Positions 8,686 to 17,396 are shown, counted from the stretch's first letter. The stretch is DNA of 54,267 nucleotides from Vicinamibacteraceae bacterium (GCA_012270995.1 JAAXHG010000147.1:1-54267); one strand, 5' to 3'. A program made the numbers and translations. The notes: generated by a model from the letters alone, not told the origin.

Positions 8686-9366
8686 TCAACGACGCTTGGA
8701 CAGCCGGGCCCCCGGAGGATCGCTGATCCACTCCGCCCCCTGTTCCCAGCAATCGTCGAAGACCGTGTCGCGGATCGGCCGCCGGCGAAGCGGACCGTGG
8801 CGTCCCAGGGGCCGGCCGATCGTGATCGTCAGCGACATTTCCACACCGTCCGGAACCTCGAGAATCTCGCGCAGTTCGTCCGCCACCGCGTGGTGCCAGC
8901 CGCTGTAGCAGGCGCCGTAGCCCAGCGCCCGCGCCATGAGGAACAGGTTCTGGCACGCCGGAAAGACGGACGCGCCCTCGGAGTGGGTCAGCGCCCGATA
9001 GCGGACGTAGCAGGCGATGACGATCGCCGGGATCCGCTCGAAGTGATCCACGTAGTGCTGGATCGCCCGGTTGACCCTCGATTTCGGCGAGTTCGGATCG
9101 GCGGCCGATCCGCGGTTCCAGGCCTCCTCCTCCGTCTTGCGGGCCCAGCCGCGCCGGAAGGACTCGCCCAGCAACCGGCGAGCCCGCCGCGCCCGGGGGC
9201 CGTCCCGGAGGACGATGAAGCGAAAGGGCTGACGGTTCGTACCGGAAGGCGCCCGGCTCGCGGCGTAGAGAATGCGCGCCAGATGCTCGTCCGGGATCGG
9301 CTCGGGACTGTAGCGCCGCACGGACCGCGCGGTGGAGAGCAGTTCGAAGAAGTCGTCGGCATCCAT
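8686..9366 (-). CDS. Nitroreductase family FMN protein
   Basis: A 226-residue cytoplasmic flavoprotein. The N-terminal FMN-phosphate motif is RSVRRYSPEPIPDEHLARIL (residues ~14-33), followed by AASRAPSGTNRQPFRFIVL, both hallmarks of the nitroreductase fold. The middle carries LFLMARALGYGACYSGW, the second FMN-contact region. The C-terminus ends with ITIGRPLGR-type family sequence. Substrate range (nitroaromatic, quinone, enone or dehalogenation) cannot be predicted. The start is ATG at 9366. The gene converges with the quinoprotein gene with a 9-base gap and is divergent from the TPR gene across 120 bases, which must hold both promoters. Confidence 0.9.
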   Translation of the reverse strand: MDADDFFELLSTARSVRRYSPEPIPDEHLARILYAASRAPSGTNRQPFRFIVLRDGPRARRARRLLGESFRRGWARKTEEEAWNRGSAADPNSPKSRVNRAIQHYVDHFERIPAIVIACYVRYRALTHSEGASVFPACQNLFLMARALGYGACYSGWHHAVADELREILEVPDGVEMSLTITIGRPLGRHGPLRRRPIRDTVFDDCWEQGAEWISDPPGARLSKRR

Positions 9367-9486
9367 GGGCCGTACGATCCCCCACGCGCGAAGTCCGCGT
9401 CAAGCGATAGGATCGCCACACTCCTCCAGTCTCCCAAGTGAAACGCCGGCCCAAGGGTGCGGCGGCCGACCCCGAGGTACCAGACG

Positions 9487-10812
9487 ATGCAGAGAACCGT
9501 CCTTCGACTCCTTTCCGTGGCGTTCGCCTTCGTTGCATCCGCCGCGACCGCTCAGACCAGTCAACTGGACCTGCGGGTCCTCGACATGCAAGGACAGGAA
9601 CTCGGTCCCGTGAACATCACAATCACGTCGCCCGACGGCGAGGTCACCAAGGAAACCACCCGCAAGAACGGTCGCATCAAGATCCGCCTCAAACCGGCTG
9701 ACGAGCCCTACAAGCTCCTGCTTCAGAAGGAAGGCCATCCCGACCGGGAGGTGGAGTTCACCATGACCAGGGGCCGTGACACGTCCTTCACGCCGCAGCT
9801 CTGGGACGAAGCGACGATGAAGAAGCAGAAGGCGGTCGACGCATTCAATGAGGGGATTCGGACGATTCAGAGCGGCGACGCCACGGCCTCCCTGCCTCAC
9901 TTCGAGGAGGCGATCGAGTTCGATCCGACGATTGCCGCCGCCTATCGCCTGATCGCCGCGATCCGGCACGACCTCGGGCAGAACGAAGAGGCCTTCGAAC
10001 CTCTGGACAAGTACCTCGAGCTGGAGCCGCTGCCTCTTGAGTTCGCGCCAATGGCGTTCAACATCTTCCGTGCCGCCGGCGATGCGCGGGCGGAGGAGTA
10101 CAAGACCGCTTCGATCGATGCGGGGATGGGCGCGCAGATTGCACCGGGCGTGTTTTCCGAAGGTGTCGCGGCGGTCCGGGAAGGCGACGACGAGGGCGCC
10201 GTCGCCCTCTTCACCGAGGCGACCTCACTCGATCCCAACCTGTTCCAGGCATACCGGAACATCGGCACGATCCACTTCAACAACCAGAACTGGGAGCCGG
10301 CGCTGGAGGCGCTGGGACGCACGCTGGAACTCGATCCGGGGAACAACGAGGCGCTGCGGATGACGTTCTTCAGCTACGCCCTCCAGGGCAACCTGGAAGA
10401 CTCGATCGCGGCTGGCAAAGCCTGGATCGAGGCGAACCCGACCGCGGGCCGTCAGGTGCAGCACCAGGCCGAGCAGCTCTTCCAGAACGAGGTGTACGGC
10501 AACGCGAAGCTCTACGACCAGTCCCTCATCGCCTGGGACGACAACCACCCGCGCGCCCACTTCCGCCTCGGCGTGATCTACCGCCGCAGCGCCGACTCCG
10601 GCCCCGCCAAGCAACACCTGACGAGGTACCTGGCGTCAGCGCCGGAGAACGAGGACATAGAGGATCTGGCGAGAGCGCACTACGAACTCGGGATCCTCGC
10701 CGTGAACGCCAGCGACGCGGAAGCGGCCCGCGAACATCTGACCAAGTCCTTGGAGATGGCGCCGGAGGGCGAGTTCGCGGACGTGGCCCGTGCGGCTCTC
10801 GACCAGCTCTAG
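9487..10812 (+). CDS. Secreted TPR-repeat protein with N-terminal beta domain
   Basis: I prefer the ATG at 9487, which gives a 441-residue protein with a clean signal peptide (MQRTVLRLLSVAFAFVASAA, cleavage near ATAQ). An upstream in-frame start at 9457 would add ten residues before it. A GAGGT ribosome-binding site precedes 9487. Residues ~25-105 look like a carboxypeptidase-regulatory-type beta domain (LDLRVLDMQGQELGPVNITI). From ~110 to the end there are several tetratricopeptide repeats, e.g. FEEAIEFDPTIAAAYRLIAA, LFTEATSLDPNLFQAYRNIG and LGRTLELDPGNNEALRM. It likely acts as a periplasmic scaffold; no partner can be named. Its stop codon overlaps the left arm of the palindromic element at 10810-10990. 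Confidence 0.85.
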   Translation: MQRTVLRLLSVAFAFVASAATAQTSQLDLRVLDMQGQELGPVNITITSPDGEVTKETTRKNGRIKIRLKPADEPYKLLLQKEGHPDREVEFTMTRGRDTSFTPQLWDEATMKKQKAVDAFNEGIRTIQSGDATASLPHFEEAIEFDPTIAAAYRLIAAIRHDLGQNEEAFEPLDKYLELEPLPLEFAPMAFNIFRAAGDARAEEYKTASIDAGMGAQIAPGVFSEGVAAVREGDDEGAVALFTEATSLDPNLFQAYRNIGTIHFNNQNWEPALEALGRTLELDPGNNEALRMTFFSYALQGNLEDSIAAGKAWIEANPTAGRQVQHQAEQLFQNEVYGNAKLYDQSLIAWDDNHPRAHFRLGVIYRRSADSGPAKQHLTRYLASAPENEDIEDLARAHYELGILAVNASDAEAAREHLTKSLEMAPEGEFADVARAALDQL

Positions 10813-10990
10813 CCCGCAAATTTCACCGAGGTTCGTAGCGAGGGCGCGTAGACGCCGCTGTAGCGGGGCGCACGGACTGAGGGAACGCTGAAGGCGTACT
10901 GCAGTACGTCGAAGCGGCCTGAGGGAGTACGGCCCGCTACAGCGAGCGGATCCGCGGCCGCAGTAGGACATCGGTGCAATTTGCGGGCTA
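10810..10990. repeat. 181-bp nested palindromic element
   Basis: Three nested inverted repeats share one centre. Outer arms 10810-10829 and 10971-10990 (TAGCCCGCAAATTTCACCGA, one mismatch). Middle arms 10856-10867 and 10933-10944 (CGCTGTAGCGGG, perfect). A palindrome at the middle, 10896-10907 (GTACTGCAGTAC). It fills the gap after the TPR gene, and the left arm contains that gene's TAG stop. It could fold as a long cruciform or RNA hairpin and thus act as a bidirectional terminator between this gene and the converging matrixin-like gene. It could also be a non-autonomous mobile element. It does not resemble the 3720/48793 elements in sequence. Confidence 0.7.
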
Positions 10991-11019
10991 GATTAGGAAG
11001 TCGCGGTCGTCTACCGTCC

Positions 11020-11076
11020 TCACGCTTCCGGGAACGCGCCGGCGTCCACGAATCCGGCCGCGTTCGTTGCCCTGGA
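11020..11076 (-). pseudogene. Residual C-terminal tail of a lost second module
   Basis: Reading on in the same frame past the TGA of the upstream gene (stop at 11077-11079) gives SRATNAAGFVDAGAFPEA and a second stop at 11020-11022. This aligns with the very end of the paralogue at 13576-16635 (RAAGEAVIDVGAFPEACGSY). The first paralogue therefore once carried the second C-terminal module, which has been removed by an internal deletion that left only this tail. The reading frame across the deletion is kept, so only the TGA separates the tail from the gene. Confidence 0.6.
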
Positions 11077-13569
11077 TCAGAACTCCGCAAAGGCGGCGCC
11101 ATCCACGATCCCCGGCGTCGCGCGGGCAAAGCCCGGCCGCAACGCCGCCGCCGGCGATGGCGGCCTTGACCCCTCCGCGGCGGCGTCCCTCGCCCGGCGG
11201 CGACCGCTGCCTTCTTCCGTTCCGGCCGAGCCGAGGGCCGCGGCGGAGCAGCCGTCCGAAAACGCCGCCGTGTCGGTGATTCTCGCCGCCGTCGTTCCCG
11301 CTTCGTTGCGGTACTCGCGAACCGCTTCGGTCACCGTGTCGGTCACCTTTAGCGAGTAGCCGAGGTTCGTCGTCGCGGCGCCGAACACCCAGGCGTGGCC
11401 GTTCGCCTCACAGCCGTCCAGCACCTTGATCAGAATCTCCAGGTTCTCCCGATCGAAGAACCAAAACAGCCCCGACTCGTTCGAGCCCAGGTAGGCCACT
11501 CTTGCTTGGCCGTGAGCGCCATCGAGCGTCCACCACTCCGCGGTGACCTCGTACCGGGAGTCCTGAAGGCACAGCGCCGTCGGGCTCGGTTGGCAGTCGC
11601 CGGCCGGGGCGGAGGCCCTCACCAACACGTCCCGCCTGGCCGTCGACGTCCCGTGGAGTCCCGACGCCTCGAGCGTTACCCGATAGAAGCCCGGAGACGA
11701 CCAGGCATGCCGCGGATCCTCAACCGTCGACGCCGCCCCGTCGCCGAAGTCCCAGCGCCGCGCCTCGACCGTCCCCGTGCTGCGATCCGCAAACGTCACT
11801 TCGTCGTCCGTCCACGCCACGCAGAGATCGTCGTCGCACATCGCCCCCAGGTCGAAGGCCGCCGAAGGCGGATCCCCCGCGGCCACGTCGACGATCCGGG
11901 AGGTGGAATCAGTGCAGGAACCACCGCCGCAGGGGTCTCTCCTCACTTCAAGCGTCACCTCGTACGAACCCGGCCGAACGTAGGTGTGCGAAGGCCGCGA
12001 CACCGTGTTCGGGTGGTCGATCGTCGTGCCGTCGCCGAAATCCCACTCGTAGCTCGACGCTCGCGACGACGAACTGCCGTCGAACAACGCCGGCGAACCG
12101 GTCCGAATCGAGCGCGGCGCCTCGAAGAAGGCGACGACGCCCGTCGGCGGAGGCTCCGGGTCCGGGTCGGGCTCGGGATCCGGGTCAGGCTCGGAACCCG
12201 GGTCAGGCTCGGGACCCGGGTCGGGCTCGGGACCCGGGTCGGACGCCGCGCCGTAGAGAACCTGGACGCCGGCGATGTCGTCCTCGTGCAAGCGCGCTCC
12301 CCGACCGTCGGCCCGAGCGGCCGGCCACATGATCGCCTCGCTCACGCTGGTGTGGTGCAGACCCAGGACGTGTCCCAACTCGTGCGTCAGGATCTCCTCG
12401 AAGGTGGCGAGCCCCCCATTCGCCTCCAACCACTCCTCGATGCCGTCCTGGGTGACGATGTAGGCCCAATGGAAGGGCACCGCCTCGCCGCCTCCGGGGA
12501 GATCCGAACGATCTTCGCATCTCCAGCCAAACCTCGTAGTCGCCACGACGCCGCCGTCGTCGTAACCGCCGATGATGGCCTCGTAGGGGTCAGCAAAGAG
12601 GATGTAGGGGATCCTGTCTTCGTAGGGGGCCGAGCTGCGGTACTGCTCCCGAAAGTCCTCCTTGGCGCCCGTACCTTCGTCGGTCGTCAGGTTGATCCTG
12701 GTGTCCGATACGTCGTTCCAGGCGCTCATCGCCGTCGCGATTCGCCCGAGGCTGGCCTCTTCGGAATAGGGAGGCTGACCTCCGGACAGACTACGGAAAT
12801 CGGCCGATCCTCCCGCGTCGAACTTCGCCCACCGGTGCGGGAGTCCGGAACAGAAGCTGATGAACTTGTACGCGGAGGCGACCGACGCGGGCCGGTCGCC
12901 CGCCTCGGGATGGCCCCCGAAGTAATCCGGTGGACGGTCGATGCCGAACACGCGGTCCCGCAGCCAGGATCTGAAGGGCCGCGAGCGCCGCGGCAGGTGG
13001 TAACGACCGTCACGATCCACCCCCGCGCGCGGAAGCTCGGTCCCGGCCGCCAGCGACCGCGCCAGCAACCGATCCCCAGCCCCCGCGGCTGAGCCGGACG
13101 GCACTTCGACGAAGGCGCCGAGCGCGAGGTCGGCAAGCCGGAAGACGCCGCTCGCGTCGGGAACGAGAAACAGAAGCACCCGCTCGCCGGACGCCAGAGG
13201 CCGCAAGCCGGCCGTCGCGGCGCCGACTCCATCGACGCGCACACCGCCGAACTGCCTCACCACGATGGAACTCGCCGGAACGAAGCCCTTGATGACTTCC
13301 TCGACTCGAACCAGGTGATCGGTCTCGATCCAGTCGGCGGAAGGCGCCAGCTCCGACGCCCAGACCTCGCCGTACACGATCGCCGACGACCGCGCGACCA
13401 GCTCCTCGTCCGTCATCATGACGTAGACGAGGCCCGTCGCGGGCGCCCGCCCGGCGATGGCGAGAATGACGAGAGCCAGCCCAAGGGCCAGTTTTCTCAC
13501 GTGGCCGCCGCTAGCTAGCCATCGAGGCATTCTTCTGAACTTACCGTAGCGCCGCCAACTGGCGTTCAT
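11077..13569 (-). CDS. Secreted matrixin-like metalloprotease with PKD domains
   Basis: An 830-residue exported protein. Signal peptide near residues 25-45 (LALGLALVILAIAGRAPATG); an in-frame ATG at 13530 is an alternative start. Residues ~45-190 form a conserved N-terminal domain beginning YVMMTDEELVARSSAIVYGE. The zinc motif HELGHVLGLHH is at ~393-403, followed by IMWPA as the Met-turn and by a typical EDDIAGVQVLYG end, all as in matrixin-like metzincins. A Pro/Asp/Glu repeat linker (DNA 12148-12241) leads to two PKD domains (YEWDFGDG and RRWDFGDG). The C-terminus holds one CLQD...FWFF...KVLDG module (~680-780). It starts six bases after its tandem paralogue ends, so both are probably in one transcript. 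It is likely an extracellular protease. Confidence 0.85.
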   Translation of the reverse strand: MNASWRRYGKFRRMPRWLASGGHVRKLALGLALVILAIAGRAPATGLVYVMMTDEELVARSSAIVYGEVWASELAPSADWIETDHLVRVEEVIKGFVPASSIVVRQFGGVRVDGVGAATAGLRPLASGERVLLFLVPDASGVFRLADLALGAFVEVPSGSAAGAGDRLLARSLAAGTELPRAGVDRDGRYHLPRRSRPFRSWLRDRVFGIDRPPDYFGGHPEAGDRPASVASAYKFISFCSGLPHRWAKFDAGGSADFRSLSGGQPPYSEEASLGRIATAMSAWNDVSDTRINLTTDEGTGAKEDFREQYRSSAPYEDRIPYILFADPYEAIIGGYDDGGVVATTRFGWRCEDRSDLPGGGEAVPFHWAYIVTQDGIEEWLEANGGLATFEEILTHELGHVLGLHHTSVSEAIMWPAARADGRGARLHEDDIAGVQVLYGAASDPGPEPDPGPEPDPGSEPDPDPEPDPDPEPPPTGVVAFFEAPRSIRTGSPALFDGSSSSRASSYEWDFGDGTTIDHPNTVSRPSHTYVRPGSYEVTLEVRRDPCGGGSCTDSTSRIVDVAAGDPPSAAFDLGAMCDDDLCVAWTDDEVTFADRSTGTVEARRWDFGDGAASTVEDPRHAWSSPGFYRVTLEASGLHGTSTARRDVLVRASAPAGDCQPSPTALCLQDSRYEVTAEWWTLDGAHGQARVAYLGSNESGLFWFFDRENLEILIKVLDGCEANGHAWVFGAATTNLGYSLKVTDTVTEAVREYRNEAGTTAARITDTAAFSDGCSAAALGSAGTEEGSGRRRARDAAAEGSRPPSPAAALRPGFARATPGIVDGAAFAEF
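11110..11600 (-). repeat. Duplicated tract, copy A (C-terminal module)
   Basis: About 490 bases nearly identical to 13984-14480. The tract covers the C-terminal CLQD...FWFF...KVLDG module and the Ser/Pro/Ala-rich segment after it. The remaining parts of the two genes, including the protease domains and PKD domains, are clearly more diverged. This local high identity points to gene conversion or a recent partial duplication. Confidence 0.75.
12148..12241 (-). repeat. Short tandem repeat coding a Pro-Asp-Glu linker
   Basis: Degenerate ~18-base units (GGCTCGGGACCCGGGTCG on the plus strand) encode repeats of PDPGPE/PDPDPE between the protease domain and the first PKD domain of the 830-residue protein. 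An extended acidic-proline spacer of this kind usually separates folded extracellular domains and varies in length by replication slippage. Confidence 0.75.
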
Positions 13570-13575
13570 TGGCGA

Positions 13576-16500
13576 TCACTCGTACGAACCGCAGGCTTCC
13601 GGGAACGCGCCAACGTCGATGACCGCCTCGCCCGCCGCGCGGTCGTTCGTCGTGTAGACGCGACTCGCGCCGGTCACCGTGTCCGTGACCCGGAGGTCGA
13701 ACGCCACGTCGGTGGCCGCGGCGGCAAAGACCCAATGCCGGCCGTTCACCTCGCAGCCGTCGAGGACCTTGACCAGCATCTCCAGGTTCCCCGGATCGAA
13801 GAACCAGAACAGTCCGGCCGTTTCCGTGCCGATGGACGCCGCCGTAGCGGCGCCCTCCCGACCGTCCGTCGTCGACCACTCGACCGTCGCCGCGAAGCGG
13901 TCTTGCAGGCAAAGAACCGAGGAAGTCGCGCAGCCGTCCGCCCGGGATCGACCGGACACGGTCTGCAAACCCGATTCCCAAGACCCCGGCGTCGCGCGGG
14001 CAAGGCCCGGCCGCAACGCCGCCGGCGGCGATGGCGGCCTTGACCCCTCCGCGGCGGCGTCCGTCGCCGGGCGGCTTTCGCGGCCTTCTTCCGTTCCGGC
14101 CGAGCCGAGGGCCGCGGCGGAGCAGCCGTCCGAAAACGCCGACGTGTCGGCGATTCTCGTCGCCGTCGTTCCCGCTTCGTTGCGGTACTCGCGAACCGTT
14201 TCGGTCACCGTGTCGGTCACCTTGACCGAGTAGCCGAGGTTCGTCGTCGCGGCGCCGAACACCCAGGCGTGGCGGTTCAGCTCACAACCGTCCAGCACCT
14301 TGATCAGAATCTCCAGGTTCTCTCGATCGAAGAACCAGAACAGCCCCGACTCGTTCGAGCCCAGGTGGGCCACCCTTGCTTGGCCGTGAGCGCCATCGAG
14401 CGTCCACCACTCCGCGGTGACCTCGTACCGGGAGTCCTGAAGGCACAGCGCCGTCGGGCCCGGTTCGCAGTCTCCGGCCGGGTCGGCCGCCCGAACCAGC
14501 ACGTCCCGGCTCGATGTCGACGTCTCGCCGTTGCCCGAGGCCTCGAGGCTCACGCGGTAGAAGCCCGGCGACGACCACGCATGCCGGGGATCGGTCGAAG
14601 TCGATGTCTCGCCGTCGCCGAACCGCCACAGGCGGGCTGCAACCGTACCCCAACTGCGATCCTCGAACGTCACTTCGACGCCAGTCGAAACGACGCAGAG
14701 ATCGTCGTCACACGGCGTGCCGCCGTCCTCCAGGCCGATCTCGAAAGCCGCCGCCGGCGGCGGGCCCGCGGACACCTCCACCAGACGCGAGACCACGTCG
14801 GAGCAGGAGGCGCCGATGCAGTCGTCTCGGATCGCTTCCAGACTCACCTCGTACGTGCCGACGCGGACGTAGGTATGCGACACACGGGACTCGGCAGTCA
14901 AAAGACCAGCGCCCCCGTCGCCGAACTTCCACCGGTAGCTCGACGCGCCCACCGAAGCGCTGCCGTCGAACCGCACGGGCACTCCCGTCTCGAGGGAACG
15001 AGGAGTCGCGAGAACAGCCCTTACCACCGGCGGGGGCGGATCGGGCTCCGGGTTCGGATCGGGCGGCGGATCCGGTGGCGGATCCGGCTTCGGATCCGGT
15101 GGCGGATCCGGCTTCGGATCGGGTGGCGGATCCGGCTTCGGATCCGGTGGCGGATCCGGCTTCGGATCGGGCGGCGGATCCGGCTTCGGATCGGGCGGCG
15201 GATCGGGCGGCGGATCCGGCTCGGGATCGGACGGCAGCTTGGGCTCAGGCGCCGTGCCGTCGTCGTAGAGGACCTGAATCGCCTCCACGTCGTCCCCGTG
15301 CAGCGTCGAGCCCCGAGCATCCGCGTGGAGCTCCCACCACATCGTGGCTTCCTCGAACTCCGAATGGGCCAACCCCAGGACGTGTCCCAGTTCGTGGGTC
15401 ATGATCTCGGCCAGATCCGCGATGCCCTTGCCCCCGACCTCGAAAAAGAGATGAAGACCGTCCTGGCCGACGATGTCCGCGTAGTAGAAGGGATACACCT
15501 TTCCTCCGCCCGGAAGCTCGGTGAGGTCCTCGACGCAGTTGTAGTAGCTTCGCGCGGCCGCCAGCACCCCCCCTCCGTCGAACGAACCCGGAAGGTCGTC
15601 CCAGGGGTCCTCCAGAATGAGGACGCTGGTCCTCCTCGGCAGACCGTCGATGTACTTGGCGCCGGCGTCCAGCAACGCCCTCATCGCCGTCGCCGAAATG
15701 ACGCCGCCGCCGATCGTCATGTCGATGCTCACGTGGGGCGCCTGGTTCCACGTGAGCAGCGCCGTCGAGAACTGCTCGACGGTCTCCTCCTCCGTGAACG
15801 GCCGTTGGCCGCCTCCCATGATCGCGAACTCCAGCGGACCCGTCTTGTACTTGTAGGGACCTCCCGTGTCGAAGAGCGGGAAGCGGTGCGGCGTCGAACT
15901 GTCGCAGTGGCTGATGAACCTGTACGGCGAAGCCACCGACATCGGCCCTTCGCCCGCTCCGGCCTCCGCCGTCACGTCGCGCCTGAAGTAATCGGCCTGG
16001 CGCTCGATCCCGTTGGCTCGCTCCCTCAGCCATGTCTTGAACCTGGCCGGGTCGCGCGGCAGATGGAGCTCGCTCACGTTCTCTCCGTCCGGCCGCGCGA
16101 TCTCGCCGGTTCCGGAGAGATGACGCACCAACAGCCGCGATCCCGCCTCGCCGTCCCGATTCGCCGCCGCCGCCGGAACTTCGAAGAAGGCGCCCAGACC
16201 GATCTGGGCCAGACCGAACACGCCGTCGTCCGTCGGCGTCAGGAACAACAGCACGCGATCCCCCGGCCGCAGGCGACGGACCCCACCGACCGACATCGCG
16301 AAACCGTCGGGCCGCGCGCCGCCAAGCTCCCTCACCACGATGGAACTCGCCGGAACGAACCCCTTGATCACCTCTTCCACGCGGATCAGGTGATCCGTTC
16401 GGAGGACGTTCTCGTCCGTCGCCAGCTCCGACGCCCACACTTCTCCGTAGACGATGACGGGTGAGCGGGCCGCCAGTTCCTCGTCCGTCATCATCACGTA

Positions 16501-16635
16501 GAGGACGCCGGAGGCCGGGTGCGCCCAGCAGAACGCGGCCGCGAGCAGCAGCCCGCGAGATGCCTGAAACGCCCAACCGCACGCGCCCACGCGCTCACGG
16601 CGCCGGCGATCATGACGTGGTCTCGACTCGCCCAT
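13576..16635 (-). CDS. Secreted matrixin-like metalloprotease, long paralogue
   Basis: A 1019-residue exported protein paralogous to the next gene downstream. Signal peptide around residues 22-43 (ASRGLLLAAAFCWAHPASG). The N-terminal domain starts YVMMTDEELAARSPVIVYGE and contains VEEVIKGFVPASSIVVRELG. The zinc motif HELGHVLGLAH is at ~413-423, with ATMWWE in the Met-turn position. A long (PPPDPKPD)n linker at ~470-535 (DNA 15037-15230) joins two PKD domains (YRWKFGDG, RLWRFGDG). The C-terminus has two CLQD...FWFF...KVLDG modules: the first nearly identical to that of the paralogue, the second diverged (CLQDRFAATVEW...CGSYE). It begins 13 bases after sdhB ends on the same strand, so it may be read from the sdh promoter. 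Substrate unknown. Confidence 0.85.
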   Translation of the reverse strand: MGESRPRHDRRRRERVGACGWAFQASRGLLLAAAFCWAHPASGVLYVMMTDEELAARSPVIVYGEVWASELATDENVLRTDHLIRVEEVIKGFVPASSIVVRELGGARPDGFAMSVGGVRRLRPGDRVLLFLTPTDDGVFGLAQIGLGAFFEVPAAAANRDGEAGSRLLVRHLSGTGEIARPDGENVSELHLPRDPARFKTWLRERANGIERQADYFRRDVTAEAGAGEGPMSVASPYRFISHCDSSTPHRFPLFDTGGPYKYKTGPLEFAIMGGGQRPFTEEETVEQFSTALLTWNQAPHVSIDMTIGGGVISATAMRALLDAGAKYIDGLPRRTSVLILEDPWDDLPGSFDGGGVLAAARSYYNCVEDLTELPGGGKVYPFYYADIVGQDGLHLFFEVGGKGIADLAEIMTHELGHVLGLAHSEFEEATMWWELHADARGSTLHGDDVEAIQVLYDDGTAPEPKLPSDPEPDPPPDPPPDPKPDPPPDPKPDPPPDPKPDPPPDPKPDPPPDPKPDPPPDPPPDPNPEPDPPPPVVRAVLATPRSLETGVPVRFDGSASVGASSYRWKFGDGGAGLLTAESRVSHTYVRVGTYEVSLEAIRDDCIGASCSDVVSRLVEVSAGPPPAAAFEIGLEDGGTPCDDDLCVVSTGVEVTFEDRSWGTVAARLWRFGDGETSTSTDPRHAWSSPGFYRVSLEASGNGETSTSSRDVLVRAADPAGDCEPGPTALCLQDSRYEVTAEWWTLDGAHGQARVAHLGSNESGLFWFFDRENLEILIKVLDGCELNRHAWVFGAATTNLGYSVKVTDTVTETVREYRNEAGTTATRIADTSAFSDGCSAAALGSAGTEEGRESRPATDAAAEGSRPPSPPAALRPGLARATPGSWESGLQTVSGRSRADGCATSSVLCLQDRFAATVEWSTTDGREGAATAASIGTETAGLFWFFDPGNLEMLVKVLDGCEVNGRHWVFAAAATDVAFDLRVTDTVTGASRVYTTNDRAAGEAVIDVGAFPEACGSYE
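13984..14480 (-). repeat. Duplicated tract, copy B (C-terminal module)
   Basis: Partner of the tract at 11110-11600 and in the same orientation. It encodes the first of the two C-terminal modules of the long paralogue. The similarity falls off abruptly at about 13984, where this gene continues into its second module and the other gene does not. Confidence 0.75.
15037..15230 (-). repeat. 24-base tandem repeat coding a PPPDPKPD linker
   Basis: Roughly eight units of a 24-base repeat (GGATCCGGCTTCGGATCC core with GGTGGC or GGCGGC spacers) encode repeated PPPDPKPD between the protease and PKD domains of the 1019-residue protein. The repeats are in-frame and multiple of three, so length changes would not break the protein. 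I considered and rejected a CRISPR array: there are no unique spacers. Confidence 0.85.
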
Positions 16636-16648
16636 CCTTCTCTCCCGC

Positions 16649-17395
16649 CTATGCCGAGAACACCCGGAACAGCTTCTTCAACGGATCGTAGAACTCCGAC
16701 ACGACCCGCTCCTTGAGCGGGATGATCGCGTTGTCGGTGATCGTGATGTGCTCGGGGCAGACCTTCGTGCAGCACTTCGTGATGTTGCAGTAGCCGATCC
16801 CCTCGTCGCGCTTGAGAGACGCCAGCCGGTCCCGGGTGTCCAGGGGATGCATCTCGAGCGCCGCGTTGTAGACGAAGAAACGCGGACCGACGAACTCCTC
16901 GTGCAGGTGGTGATCCCGGAGCACGTGGCAGACGTCCTGGCACAGGAAGCACTCGATGCACTTGCGGAACTCCTGCACCCGCTCGACGTCCTCCTGGGCG
17001 ATGCGCCAGGTGCCGTCCTCGGCATCCGGAGACCTGGGCTTGAAAGGCTCGATCTTCTTCTTGACCTCGTAGTTCCAGGACACGTCGCAGACGAGATCCC
17101 GGATCACCGGGAACGCGCGCATCGGTTCCACGGTGACCGGACGGTCCGTCGGCAGGTCGCTCATCCGCGTCATGCACATGAGGCGAGGGTTGCCATTGAC
17201 CTCCGCCGAGCAGGACCCGCACTTGCCTGCCTTGCAGTTCCAGCGCACGGCGAGGTCGTTCGCCGATTCGGCCTGTATCTGGTGAACCGCGTCGAGGACG
17301 ACCATGCCTTCGGTGACGTCCGTCGTGTAGTCGCGGTAGCCGCCCTCGCCTTCGGCGCCGTCCTGGCGCCAGATCCTGAACCGTGTCGCGGCCAT
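16649..17395 (-). CDS. sdhB: Succinate dehydrogenase/fumarate reductase iron-sulfur subunit
   Basis: A 248-residue electron-transfer subunit of complex II. The N-terminal plant-ferredoxin-like domain holds the [2Fe-2S] ligands in WNCKAGKCGSCSAEVNG and the later LMC (~residues 52-75). The C-terminal alpha-helical domain holds CIECFLCQDVC (~145-155) and CNITKCCTKVCPEHI (~205-220), which bind the [4Fe-4S] and [3Fe-4S] clusters. It starts one base after the sdhA stop codon, the last gene of sdhC-sdhA-sdhB. The absence of residues typical of the E. coli SdhB C-terminus and the three-gene layout fit the type-B-like SDH seen in Actinobacteria and Acidobacteria. Direction (succinate oxidation or fumarate reduction) is not decided by sequence; aerobic context favours oxidation. 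Confidence 0.95.
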   Translation of the reverse strand: MAATRFRIWRQDGAEGEGGYRDYTTDVTEGMVVLDAVHQIQAESANDLAVRWNCKAGKCGSCSAEVNGNPRLMCMTRMSDLPTDRPVTVEPMRAFPVIRDLVCDVSWNYEVKKKIEPFKPRSPDAEDGTWRIAQEDVERVQEFRKCIECFLCQDVCHVLRDHHLHEEFVGPRFFVYNAALEMHPLDTRDRLASLKRDEGIGYCNITKCCTKVCPEHITITDNAIIPLKERVVSEFYDPLKKLFRVFSA

Positions 17396-17396
17396 C

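Noticed and set aside
15037..15230. Possible CRISPR array
   Set aside because: The repeats are contiguous 24-base in-frame units with no unique spacers; they code for a PPPDPKPD linker.
11395..16464. Long plus-strand frames opposite the matrixin-like genes
   Set aside because: Arg/Val-rich shadows; the minus strand has signal peptides, zinc motifs and PKD domains.
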